From: Corylus avellana | Taxonomy: Eukaryota; Streptophyta; Magnoliopsida; Fagales; Betulaceae | Direction: 5' to 3' | Length of the DNA stretch: 64,000 nucleotides | NCBI RefSeq assembly: GCF_901000735.1 | Contig: NC_081547.1 | Location: forward strand, 20,026,838 to 20,090,837 | Shown here: one piece after another, positions 23,022-34,531 of the stretch | How the letters are laid out: each line of letters opens with the position of its first letter | Numbering within the stretch: position 1 is the first letter of the stretch | Position numbers and translations under genes: made by a program | Notes under the pieces: model-generated | The model's database searches: none | What the model was told of the DNA's origin: nothing | The model's input: the letters and a program-made list of their open reading frames with translations, nothing else

Positions 23022-24097
23022 TGTTATTACAAAGATCTACCTAAATTAATACGCAAATAATTGTATGTTTTACCCGCAAGTGCACAAGGTCAACATAGTA
23101 GTATAGGGTGCAAGTACGGGGTCATTCCCATGAGCATTGCTAAATTTTGTCTAAAATAAATTCCAAAAGTAAAATAAAACAAAGATTGGATTTGAGTTGA
23201 TAATAATAAAAAGGTAGGGCTTTGATATCTACCACTAATTATATTTAGATAATATATCAATACGCCAATGCTTTGATCATGTTATGTATATCTAATGTTT
23301 GTCAACCTAAGGGCATGGGTGTCTACTCCTTAAGCAATTGATTCTCCTAAGCAACGAATTAGGCATGGGTGTCTACTCTAATTCTTTTCTTTCTTCAAGG
23401 ATTTAGCATGGGTATCTACTAAGTTGTTCTTTAAGAAAGCATAATTCTATGAAAATCGAAAAACACATGAGGCTAAGGGCATGGTGTCTACTCCCGGTTC
23501 CCCATGTTGATTACCCCATGAACCCGGTGTGGATTTCTTTTGTTACTTTTGTTAAACCCAGGACTCGGTCATCCAAATTAATTTAACTAACTAGTTCATA
23601 CCACATGCATATGTTGATCAGGCACACACATATAAGGAATTCATAAAAGCAGGAATTAATCAAGTTAAATACCACAACATGATCATCACAAAGGCGCCAA
23701 TATTAAATATTAACTAAACATAACTAGGGCTTCAATCTAGCCCAAATAAATAAATTAGTTACACATAAATTTGATGTTAAACATCTTCATAAAATAAAAT
23801 AAAAGAAAGGAAAAGAATAAACCTGAAATTTGAACTTGAAGAGCTTAAATTCTTCTCCTTCGAAATTGTGTCTATTCTAGAGGCTTAATGGTCTATTTAT
23901 AGGCCTTAGGAATACTCTAGAAACCCTAAAAATCATAGGGTTTGAACCCTTGTTCGCACTAAATTACAAAACCCTAAAAGTTGCACTTTCCATAACAAGG
24001 CTGGCGGCTGACTTGCCCATCACGGACAGGTGCGCTCGATCGCAGCCTGTGTGCGATCGATCGCAGGTCTGGAATCAATCCTCTTCGTACTGGTGTT
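23022..24097 (-). repeat. G2 5' LTR, first copy, interrupted by G3
   Basis: Homologous to 15317-16400 and 41046-42161. It stops at 24097, exactly where the G3 LTR begins (GTGTT then TGATG), the same site as in the second block. It includes TGCGATCGATCGCA at 24052-24065. The remaining 270 bases of this LTR are missing from this block. Confidence 0.85.
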
Positions 24098-25412
24098 TGA
24101 TGTACAAATTTAATTGTACTCACAATTGCACGAGTCATGTGCAATATAGCGTGTGTGCAACTGCGAGGTCGATCCACAGGGATTTGTGTTGTGTAAACCA
24201 ATTTCTATTTAAACCAACTCTATTTTAACCTAGTTCCGAATTTCGTGATTTTTGTCGTGCGAAAGTAAAACATAAACTAAAAAAAATGATGAAATAAAAT
24301 GGTAAAGAATACTAAGGTTTAAGAATTCACTTCGCCAAATCTTAACTCTATATTATCGTATTTGTTCCTACAATCGACAAACTATTATGCTCAAACTGTT
24401 GTTCAATGTTTTACAAATATCTAGTTTAAATCATTCAATGAATCCACCCATTTTTACAAATCACAACAAATATCCGATTTGAAATTAAATCATCCTATGC
24501 ATCCGTCTGGTTAACGAATCACAACGGATATCCGATTTCAATCAAATGATTTAATGTATCAGAAGGATGAAACACATCAAATATCCAACTCCAACACATA
24601 ACAGTTCATCACATTCATTTAAAAGATATGAATTAGCCAATTGAATGAAAATCTACAACATCCTTATTCAAAGTCAAAATTATATAAACAAAATACGAGA
24701 AAACATGAGTTTTTCAATGACGAAGCTTCATCTTCAACCTTAGTTGAAAGATTTACCCTCTCATGATAACAAAAACAATCCACAAGTCAATTGACATCAT
24801 GAGAAAAATAAAACTTACAACGGAAAATGAAGCAAAAGCTCCAAAAACCCAGAAAACACGAATTTTGACAAAGTACGGCGCCCCTGGGTCGTCTCCGTCC
24901 GTTTACAATGGAAAAGAATGATATTTATAAGCTAATTTTAGGGTTTTAGCACTGCCAGGTCGGCCGAGTGCGCTCGATCGCACTCGGGCAACATGTTTTC
25001 TGTTGTGCAGGGCGCAAGTGCACTCGATCGCACTAAACATGCGCTCGAGCGCACTTCTAGTCGGAATTATCCTACTCTTATGACATGACTTTCTAGATAT
25101 TTGAGTTAGCTTTCCAATGACACAAGATCGCCTCAATCTGAGCTATACAACTCTAGATATGGCCTTTTTAGTGGGACTCGTTGAGTGCGAATCATTGCTC
25201 GATCCCAATTTGCTGCCAATGCTCCATGAAGTGTCTTAAGCCCTTAATTAATGGAATGAGTTGCAAATATTACCTTAAAGCCGCATTTTCCTCTTAACGA
25301 CCTGCAAATTACTAAAACACTAAAACTAACCAAAACATCATAAAATAATAAAACTAAAGGCTTAGCAAATGCAAATTAAGGTGTCCAAATATGCAATATT
25401 TGGCACTCATCA
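24098..25412 (-). repeat. G3 3' LTR (first copy)
   Basis: 1315 bp, TGATGTACAAATT...GGCACTCATCA, with short inverted ends TGATG/CATCA. It is followed by the polypurine tract (GTTTGGGGGTATT on the minus strand, 25413-25425). It is homologous to 42162-42994 and 44646-45985. Confidence 0.85.
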
Positions 25413-26740
25413 AATACCCCCAAACTTACATTTTGCTAGTCCCTTAGCAAAACAAAACGAAAAATAAATTCAAAGCAAGAAACATAAGTTCGCTGTTGTG
25501 GGAGAAACGATTGTATTTAGCATATGCAACAAGCCTTTTAAATCCCTAGGCATCCCTAGTGAACGAGTTAAGTCTCATGAGGGTTTAACAGGAATGATAC
25601 TCACAAACATTTATGCACTATGTTATTTGACAAACAAGGACTTCCACACAAACACATGGTTTTTAACATCATGAGCAGGTTTATCACAGTGAACACCACA
25701 ATCACATCATCAAGACAACCACAAATCATTTAACTCAAAGATGAAAATTTGAGACAACACATGTTCCAATAAGTGCAATGTGAGACTAACATATAATTAT
25801 GAGGTTTCAATTTATTCTCAAACTTAGGTGTACCTTAGAAGTGATAGGAATTCGCTCAGATGAAACAACCAAGGCCTAATTTTTGTGTGTGTGTGTAGCC
25901 TGTGCAATGCTTAGCTTCTTTAAGCTTTCTAATTGACCTATGTAACAAGTGTTGGGCCAAAGACTCCCAAACCAAATGGTTTTAGGGCACTAAATGTAGA
26001 AACATCCCTAAGGGCTTAATTACTCAAGTCAACTAGGCTACGAAGCCAAACTAGCCATACAACCAACCAGGTTAGGTTTCTCATCTTTTTACGCGAACAC
26101 TCAATGCTTTGTGAGGCATGAGGTCTGGTTACTCAATGAGAAGCTCAAACTGATTTTTTTTATTTTTATTTTTTTCAAGCAAAGGTTTCATCACACTTCA
26201 TCCTACCAATCTCAAAATACACCCTAATCAAGTCAAATCTTATACCTCACCGATTCTATGCTAGTGTGCTCATGGTTATAAACTCAAACATGTGAAATCT
26301 CTCTAATCCAACAATGAGTCAAAAGACTCAGATTTTCAATGACATGATGTGTTCAAAATGCTAAACAGACCAATGACATGCAAACCACACAATAGGTGTT
26401 ACCCTTGATTAATCAATAACATAGCAATTTTTTTTTTTTTTTTTTTAAACAAAACAACATGAATAATCAAGGAAAAAGACAGAGAAATGTCTACCCCACC
26501 CCCCAACCTAAAATGACACATTGTCCCCAATGGGTCCAGAGATACAATACCAGGTGAGCGGCGCAAGTCGGGTGTAACATAGGAGAACTCTCCCCCAAAC
26601 TTGAATGGCATACACTTGCCCTGAAAAACACAACAAAAACAAACAAACAAGATAAAATGGTAAGGGAAAGAATTAGGGTTGCCTCCCACAAGCACTAAGT
26701 TTTAAGTCTTCAGCCAGACTCTCCACAAAAGACGACAATC
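25413..26740 (-). other. G3 polypurine tract and 3' noncoding region
   Basis: No credible coding frame. It holds the conserved GGGGACAATGTGTCA-type block near 26505-26530, TTTGGGGG repeats, and the GTCTGGCTGAAGAC block near 26707-26722, all shared with G1 and G2. Confidence 0.65.
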
Positions 26741-29578
26741 ACTCAGAATAACTCGGATCCTCCAACAATGTCGTCTCGATCTCCTTACTCCTCAACTCTA
26801 AGAATGGTTTTAATCTCTGTCCATTCACCTTGAAGGTGTTACCATTCTTTGTGTTCTCTTAAAACCTCTAATAATTTCTCCTTTTGAGCATCGATCAAAT
26901 CTGAAGCTATAATCACAGGCAAAGAATCTACTGGACCTAGGAACTTCTACTTGAGAATGTCCAATAGAGGTTTAAGTTCCTTCTTGGGGGGATCAGGTAC
27001 TACTATCTCCTCCTTCTCACTACTCACCAGAGGACCAGTCTCTAAAATCGCATCTGCTTGCTCAAGCAACTTGTCCAAGTCCAAATCCTCTCCGAACTGA
27101 GCAAAGCATGCCTCCAAGGGGTCCTTTATGCTTGATTCATTTATTGTCTCCTCCATAATATCCTCTATCAAGCATACATTTCTCACTTCGTCATACTCCA
27201 ATGGTTGTTTGCTGATATCAAAGATATTCAGCTCCACTATCATATTTCCGAAGGAAATCTTCATCACCCCTGTCCTACAATTAATCAGGGCGTTAGTCGT
27301 AGCTAAGAATGGTCGCCCTAGAATCACCGGTATTTGAATTCCAACATTCTGAACTGGCAATATGTCTAGAACAATGAAGTCAACGGGTAAGTAAAACTTA
27401 TCCACCTTGATCACGACATCCTCAATGATTCCCCATGGTATCTTTACTAACTTGTCAGCCAATTGAAGTGTCATGGACGTGGGTTTCAATTCTCCTAACC
27501 TTAACTGCAGGTAAACTGAATAGGGTAAGAGATTCACACTCGCCCCAAGATCTAAAAGAGCCTTCTCAATTCTACTGACTCCGATCGTGCAAGAGATGGT
27601 AGGACACCCAGGGTCCTTATACTTAATGGGCAACTTGCACTGAAGGATAGAGCTAACTTGCTCGGTTAGAAATGCTTTCTTCGGGACATTCGTTCTTCTC
27701 TTAACTGTGATCAAATCCTTCAAGAATTTGGCATATGAAGGCACTTGTTGGATGGTGTCCAAGAATGGGATATTGATTTGGACTTGCTTGAATACTTCCA
27801 GAATGTCCACAAACTTCCCTCCTTTCTAGGGTGCTTGCAACCTTTGAGGGTAAGGTGCTTTTGGCACAAATGACCTAGGAGGGTCCTCAACAGTGGGCGT
27901 GGCTGTAGATGGCACGGCATCTGTCTTCTCTTTGTTGCCACTCTTTTTCCTTTCTTGCCCCGCAGGGTCTTCTTCTTGCTCAACCACCTGATTGTCCACT
28001 TGTCTCTCTGACCTCAGTGTGACAATCGCTTCCACATGTTCTTGCCCGTGTGCAAGACTTGAGGAATTCCCAACCATATATTGACCTTTTGGGTTGGGCA
28101 CGAGCTGACTGGTTAACTTCCCTTTTTCTCTCTCACCCAAGTGATTGGCTATCTATCCAATCTGACTCTCCATCTTCACAATTGCTTGGGTGTTAACCAT
28201 GGTGGCATTCTTCACTTCATCTATAGCTTGGGTGTTTGCCATGGTAGAGTTCTTGAGCTCTTGTATGGTCTGGCTATTTGATTGTATGAATGCCTTCATT
28301 GTTTCTTCCAGCGATGATTGTGACAAAGATGTAGAAGGTTGCGCTGGTTGAGCCGAACGACCATGATTCTGAGCATGTGGGGGAAATCCTTGGTTCATTG
28401 GTTGGCTCTGCTTCCATGAGAAGTTTGGGTGGTTTCACCACCCTGGATTGTATGTCTCCGAATAGGGTCCACTCACTTGCTTCCTAAAGTCGTTGAAAGC
28501 GTTCACTTGTTCCATGGATCACTCGGCAAAAGCCGGTGAAAATGGACAATTCTGTGCTAAATGCATAGGATTAGCATAGATTGAGCAGCCATCAACATTG
28601 AACGTATTGGCAGCATTTATGGATTGACCTGCTGCAAGAGCTTCAACCTTCTTGGTCAAGGCATCTATCTTTATCCTCAAATCAGTGGCCTCCTTAAGCT
28701 CATAGATGCCACCTTTCTTGGGGATACGAGCAGATTTATCCCGACAACTCGAAAAATCCCACTGCTGTGAGCTGTGGGATAACTTGTCTAATGCCTTATA
28801 CGCTGCATCCCCTGTCAAACTTAAGAATGCCCCCCCGTTCATTGACTCGATCATACTACGGTTGGATTGGGTCAATACTTGGTAGAAAAATTGAATGAGT
28901 CTCCACTTCTCATATCCATGTGGAGGGCATCTTATCAACAACTCCTTAAATCTTTCCCAACACTCCAAAAATTTCTCGTCCTCCTCTTGAGTGAAGGAAC
29001 TTATTTCCTTTCTGCATTCATTGACCTTTGTCATTAGGAAATACTTGTTATAGAACTTGCTTAACAAGCTTTCCCAAGATGTAATGGATCCGGGCGTGTT
29101 GGAATCCAACCATGCCCTGGCTTTGTCGTGCAGAGAGAAAGGAAATAGTCTGAGATGGGCAGACTCTTTGGAAACATTTTGAAATTTGAAAGTGGCGCAT
29201 ATGTCCTTGAATTTCTTTACATGACTGTAAGGATTTTCAAGTTCTAGGCCATGGAACGATGGTAGGAGTTGGATGACATGTGGTTTCAAATCGAAATGAG
29301 TAGCATTGGTTGGTGGCAACACTATACACGAATGGGATGTAGTGAAGTCCACATGTGCGAATAACTCCCTAAGTGATGTAGTGAAGTCCACATTCCAAGC
29401 TCTACAATCCTCATGTTCAACCCTAGGTTACTCCATATTCTGGGGTATATTACCCTGTTGGTCTCCCATTTCACCTCTATCCTCACTCTCAATAGGTGCT
29501 CTCCGAGTTCTCCTAAGAGTTCTATCAATGTCGGGATCTAAAGGTGTTAAATCTAAGTTCAGGGATCTCCGACCAAGC
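26741..29578 (-). pseudogene. G3 gag-protease fused to integrase tail (first copy)
   Basis: Minus-strand polyprotein remnant. Gag starts MLGRRSLNLDLTPLD near 29578, with a nonsense codon near 29428 where the second copy reads Gln. The Retrotrans_gag core includes LHDKARAWLDSNTPGSITSW and FYNKYFLMTKVNE. The zinc knuckle is mutated (CSIYANPMHLAQNC; CSICANPMHLA in the copy at 43.1 kb). The retropepsin-like domain (27810-26947) has LLDLGASVNLLPYSVY and ILGRPFL. It then reads KFLGPVDSLPVIIASDL and LREHKEW, the usual linker before RT. After a frame change near 26865 come NTFKVNGQRLKPFLEL and a stop near 26741, the usual end of integrase. RT through integrase core is deleted. Confidence 0.78.
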
Positions 29579-29984
29579 ATACACCAATCTTGAATGCTCA
29601 AACAAACTGACTAAACAACAATGAATTATCACAAAAAGGACACAAACAACCAAACAAAAGATAAATAAAAATAGAACTAACTATCAACAAAAATATACAA
29701 AAGAAATTTCAAAGCAATAACAAAAACAAAATGTGCTTAGCTACTTCTAGTGGTGCGCTCGAGCGAAGGAACTATGCGATCGAGCGTAGATGTGCGCTCG
29801 CACGCACTTGCAGAGTCGATCGAGCGCAGGCAAGCAGGCTGCTTTCTAAAAAAGCTCGATCACACCATAGGTGTGCTTGATCGCACCGCTGCATAACGGA
29901 ATTAAAAGTCCAAAAACCAACAAGAAAATTAAAAATAAAATAAAATGAACTAAGGAAAAAAAATATTTAAAGAAAATTAAACAA
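29579..29984 (-). other. G3 leader joined to G4 leader
   Basis: Leader sequence with repeated GCTCGATCGC-type motifs (29755-29895). At GCTCGA 29854-29859 it switches from sequence matching 44120-44399 (G3) to sequence matching 46361-46490 (G4). Confidence 0.75.
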
Positions 29985-30003
29985 TCCCCAGCAACGGCGC
30001 AAA
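29985..30003 (-). promoter_or_regulatory. G4 primer binding site, first copy (tRNA-Asp)
   Basis: Minus strand GCGCCGTTGCTGGGGAT core, next to the LTR that starts at 30009; the usual TGGC is changed to TTGC. Confidence 0.75.
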
Positions 30004-30008
30004 AAACT

Positions 30009-31294
30009 TGTTGTGACAAATATTACCTAAATTAATAGATAATATTTGCTACAATTTACTCGCGAGTGCACAAGATCAAATGATAGTATAGGGCGGGAAA
30101 TACGAGATCATTCCCACGAGGATTGTTAATTTTGCTTAGAATTAATTTCATAATTAAAACAAGACAAAGATTGATTTTTGAATTAATAAAGATAAAGGTA
30201 GAGCTTTGATATCCACCACTAATCATGCTCAAATAATATAACAATATGTCAATGCTCCAATCATATTATGAATACTTAAAGTTTGCCAACCTAAGGGCAT
30301 GGGTGTCTACTCCTTAAGCTATTGATTTTCCTAAGCAATGAATTAGGCGTAGGTGTCTACTAAGTTATTCTTTAAGAAAGCATAAATTTGTGGAAATCAA
30401 CGAACACATGGAACCTAGGGCATGGGTGTCTACTCCCGGTTTTCCATGTTGATTAACCCAAGAACCCGTGAGGAGATTCTTTTGTCACTCTATTAAGCCC
30501 AGGACTCGATCAACCAAATTGACTTAAATAACTAATCCATATGACATGCATATGTTGATCAGGCACATTCATATGAGGAATTAGATGAAATAGGAATTAA
30601 TTAAGTTAAGCATCACAACATGATTAGCACAAAGGCGCCAATATTGAAATATTATAGAAACATAATTAGGGCTTCAATCAAGCCCTACTAAAGTATTTAG
30701 TTACACATAATTAAAATAAAAGGAAAAGAAAGAAACCGAAAACCGCTCCTAGAAGTAGCCTCCAAATTCTCCTCTCCAAGCAAGCATATAAAAATTTGTC
30801 TATTGAATGGTGTCTTGAGTTATAAGGCTTAGAGGTCTATTTATATGGCTTAGGAGAGTCCTAGAAGCCCTAGTAATCCTAGAAAATTCGGAGGCCTAAG
30901 TCTTATTACAACTAGGACTTGGAAATCAAAGTTTGGAAAGGAAAAGGAGTCCTAGCTGCCTTTGGTTTTCCTCCAGTGCACGAGAATGCTCAATCCCAGG
31001 CGTAGGGAGCTCGATCGCACACCTACGATCGATCTCTATTGTTGCGCGCTCGAGCCTAGGTGTGGTGCGCTCGAGTGCTGAACTTGAATACTTGCTCTTG
31101 GTCCAAAACTTCTAACTTTTCATCATTTTGTCCTTTAAGCCTGATACTTCCAGAATTGCTTCCTTTTCTCCAAAAACCTAGAAAAACACATAAAACATAA
31201 AAAGGAAACAAAATAGCATAAAATAACAAGAATAAGAAATTTAAAAAAAAAATGTATATTAATGGCTAAAATATGTATATTTTGGCACTTATCA
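30009..31294 (-). repeat. G1/G4 5' LTR, first copy
   Basis: 1286 bp, TGTTGTGACA...GGCACTTATCA. It is homologous to 46518-47804. It contains several GCTCGATCG-type motifs at 31000-31075. Confidence 0.85.
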
Positions 31295-31735
31295 GGGGCC
31301 TAAGACTGTTGTTATAGGAGCTGCGCCTACCTTTTTGAGGTGTAATTCCTCTTTCCTTCGATGGTGAGATTCTACCAAACTCCAAGGTTCGTCAATAAGA
31401 TTATTTATTTTCTAATGTTCTTTTTTATCCTGGGTCATATACAATTAGCTGTTGTATTTAGAAAAACATAAAATTAAAATAAAATTAGGTATTGTGAGAT
31501 TCGATGCAAGGCCTAAGCAACTCGGTGCAATCCTGAAATTGGCCCTAGAAGGTGAACTTCTTACTTCGCTATGTCCTCTTGATTTCTTGCATATCTTCTA
31601 GTCTTTGGGAGTCACTAGAATCCTGTAACCACTTTTCCGAACAATGGAAAAACCAGACTTCCATCTTGTGGTTTAATTGAATTTGAGCACTCAAGTATGC
31701 AAAAGAGAAGTTTTTTGTTTTGGTACAATTATATG
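31295..31735. other. PDR 3' flank, first copy, ending in TSD ATATG
   Basis: No gene. Its right end, reversed, matches the left PDR flank at about 9134-9195, including ATAATTGTACC and GTGCTCAAATTCAATTAA. The last five bases (31731-31735, ATATG) are the target duplication of the Copia element. Confidence 0.75.
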
Positions 31736-32569
31736 TGTAAGTTCTTGTTGTTGGCTAATTCATGATCAAAACGGACGTTCCAAAGCACTAAGACACATCT
31801 CAAATGCAAGCAGATTTTCTTCCTAAATGCAAGGCTATCAGGACAAGTTGCTAGGCTGTCCGGACAGCATTTTCAGCAAGCTCTTTCTACCTCAACGCAA
31901 GGCTGTCCGGACAGGTTGCTAGGCTGTCCAAACAACACTTCCAGCAAGCCCTTTTTGCGTGCTCGCAAGGCCCTATCCAGATAGGCACTAACCCTATCTG
32001 GACACCCCGTAAGGCTTACACCAAAAACATGATTTTAAGTGTGTCGGTGTCTAGGGTTTCAGTTGTCATATATATTCATCTCTTTTAAGAGAGAGAGAGG
32101 GGCAAAATTAGAGGCTAGGTTTCGTGAGAGGCCATGTTGAGAGAGAATATTTGTTGAGAGCCAAATTGTTCCTCGTAGAGGATTTTGTTAGTTTGATTGT
32201 GCGATTCATTGAGAAGTCTATCGGAAGGATCCAGTAAATGAGAATCATGTTCAAGAAGATTGTAAGCGAGGAGACGAGTTGGAGGCTTGTCAATCATATA
32301 AAGTCAAGGGCTTGCATCGGTTTGTAAGTGTTCCTAGTGTTTGTGATCACTGAACATCTTTTGATAGTGATTTTCTGGGTTTGGCTACCCCAGAAAGGTT
32401 TTACTTTTAGATCATTTTCTAAAAGGTTTCCTCTTCGTCACCAAAATCCTTGTGTCTGATTGATTGATTGTTTTAATTATTTTGGTGATTGATTGGTTTT
32501 AGATTGTTATTTGTTAATTCCACATAAACTGTGATCAACAAGTTTTAGGAATCGTTTATACGTTTTTCA
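31736..32569 (+). repeat. Copia 5' LTR, first copy
   Basis: 834 bp, TG...CA. The U3-like part has a cluster of TGTCCGGACA palindromes (31857-31866 and 31904-31913) and diverged versions. It is followed by the primer site TGGTATCAGA (initiator tRNA-Met). Confidence 0.9.
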
Positions 32570-32639
32570 ATTGGTATCAGAACGGGTTCACTCCGTAAAG
32601 GATTAAATTCCTGAGTGTGATCTTTGTTTCTTGTTTAAA

Positions 32640-34374
32640 ATGTCTCTAACCCTTAACACTATGCCAAATTTTAATGGATCAAATTATGGCTATTGGAAGT
32701 CATGTATGAGATTTTTCTTAAAATCAATAGACATTTGGTTTGTCATTGAATCTGGATTTAAAGCTCCAAATAAGCCCACAGCCGAATGGTCTAATGTTGA
32801 AAACCAAACTCGTATGGTGAATGACAAAGCTATGAATGTCCCATGCTTGGCAATTTCACAAACTGGGTTCTCTAGAATTTCAAATTGTGATAGTGCCAAA
32901 GCTGCATGGGAGATCCTAGAAACTACTTATGAAGGAACAAATCTTGTTAAAGCATCAAAACTTCAAATGTTAGTTTCTCAGTTTGAGGGAATTAAAATGT
33001 TAGAGGATGAGACATTTAATGATTTCTTTGGTAAACTTAGTAAAATTAGAAATTCAATGATAAATATAGGAAAGAAAGTTTCTGGCACTAAGCTGATTAG
33101 AAAGGTTATGAGATCACTCCCAAAAAGATTTAGAATAAAGGTAACTGCTATTGAGTCATGCACTAATCTTAATACAATGACGATAGAAGAGTTAGTTGGT
33201 GCGCTTCAAACTTATGAGTTTTCCTTGCCTCAACCTAGGAAAAATAAGGATAATGCCCTTAGAACTCTTAGGAAGAACTCTAATGAGTTATCTGATGAGA
33301 ACTCACCAGATGAAGAGGAACTTGCCTTGATAGCTAAAAGGTTTTATAGGAATGAATATAGAATTTCCAATTAGATTTGGAAAACAAAAAGAGGGTAATC
33401 ATAAGAGAAATGAAAGAGACCAACGTGGTCCAAAATGTTATGAGTGTTCTGGCTATGGTCATGTACGCAAGGATTGTGCTAACCTCAAGAGTAATAAGCC
33501 AAAAGATCAAAAGCTTTCAATATTACCTTGAGTGACACTGATGAGGAAGAAACTCCTAATTATATGGCATTTGATGCGTCTTATGATTCTGAGGATTCTA
33601 ATCAATTAGATGTTCAGTCTGCATTTGATAATGAATCAAAAGGGGTTAGTGATCTTCAAAACTCCTTTAACAATTTGATGAAAAAAAATTCTATGCTTAG
33701 AAATACTAACTTGAAAATTGTTATGGATGTTAAGAATCTTGAACTTAAAAGAGATAATTTGTTGAAAACTTTGAATGATTCACATGATGTTTGCAATACT
33801 CTTAAATCTGAAAACCCTGTGTTAATTGCTAAGAATAAATCCCTTCAAAATGATCTGGTTGAAACTAGAAATCACTTGGAGTACATTCTCTAGTGAAAAG
33901 CTTAATAAAATGTTGCATGTTCAGAAGTGTTCTAGTGATAGATTTGGTTTAGGATTTGATAAAACTACATCTTTATCTTCTAACCGTGCTTCTACTTCAG
34001 TTATTGTTTTTGTTAAACTAGTGCAAGTAGAAAAATCTTCATGTAAAGGAAAGCAAGCAATTGCTCCGACTCTTCAAGATAAGAAAGGTAAGAAAATTTA
34101 TGTTGAGCCTCATGCATCTTACCCTACACTTAGAGTCATACATCCTCCTAAGAAATTACCTTCTCAAAGGTTTGTGCCTACATGTCATCACTGTAGAAAA
34201 GTGGGTCACATTCGACCTTACTATTTTAATTTGAAACCTCATGTGCATATAAATGAAAATTCATATTCTAGGAAAGAAAGTGAGGGTTTGGTCATAATGA
34301 TGAGAGAAGTGTTATCTAGGCTAGATAAGTTTGAGCAAAGTCATAAGTCTAGACCTAAGATTTCTCAAGTGTAA
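32640..34374 (+). pseudogene. Copia Gag, first copy (frameshifted)
   Basis: The first frame (32640-33374) is a UBN2-type Copia Gag: MPNFNGSNYGYWKSCMRFFL, then KAAWEILETTYEG. The knuckle CYECSGYGHVRKDC follows in another frame (33440-33482). Then comes an acidic start SDTDEEETPNYMAFD, a long coiled coil and a second knuckle-like CHHCRKVGHIRPYYF, ending at 34374. At least three frame changes break it: near 33372, near 33527, and near 33885 (one extra G before the TAG of LEYIL). The copy at 49160 shares them. ATG at 32640 is the first in-frame ATG, about 70 bases after the LTR. No pol domain follows. Confidence 0.8.
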
Positions 34375-34531
34375 GTTAGGAGGGATGATACCATTCACCC
34401 CTTGAGGGGGAGTGGTGGTGAACTCACCTTATATTAGGTAAGTCACCTACACGCTTAAGATTGATTTTCTTGCATATCTTTCCATATCTTAGAGCATGTT
34501 GTTTTTCTTTTTGCATTGCATTTTTGTTTTA

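Larger units (their letters stand above)
15317..24097 (-). mobile_element. Gypsy element G2 (deletion derivative), first copy
   Basis: Minus-strand LTR retrotransposon. Parts in transcription order: 5' LTR 24097-23022 (cut by G3 at 24098), primer site 23014-22996, leader, gag-protease 22756 to about 20500, integrase C-terminal remnant to 20130, an ORF of the Athila-associated type 19241-18231, long 3' noncoding region, polypurine tract 16686-16673, 3' LTR 16672-15317. RT, RNase H and the integrase core are missing. The primer site matches the 3' end of plant tRNA-Asp, as used by Athila/Tat-type Gypsy elements. A second copy of the 5' half lies at 37712-42161 plus 45991-46258. Confidence 0.8.

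Noticed and set aside
30290..30430. Spaced repeats of CATGGGTGTCTAC in LTRs, CRISPR-like at first sight
   Set aside because: Unit spacing is irregular, spacers are themselves conserved between LTR copies, and the context is a plant retroelement.
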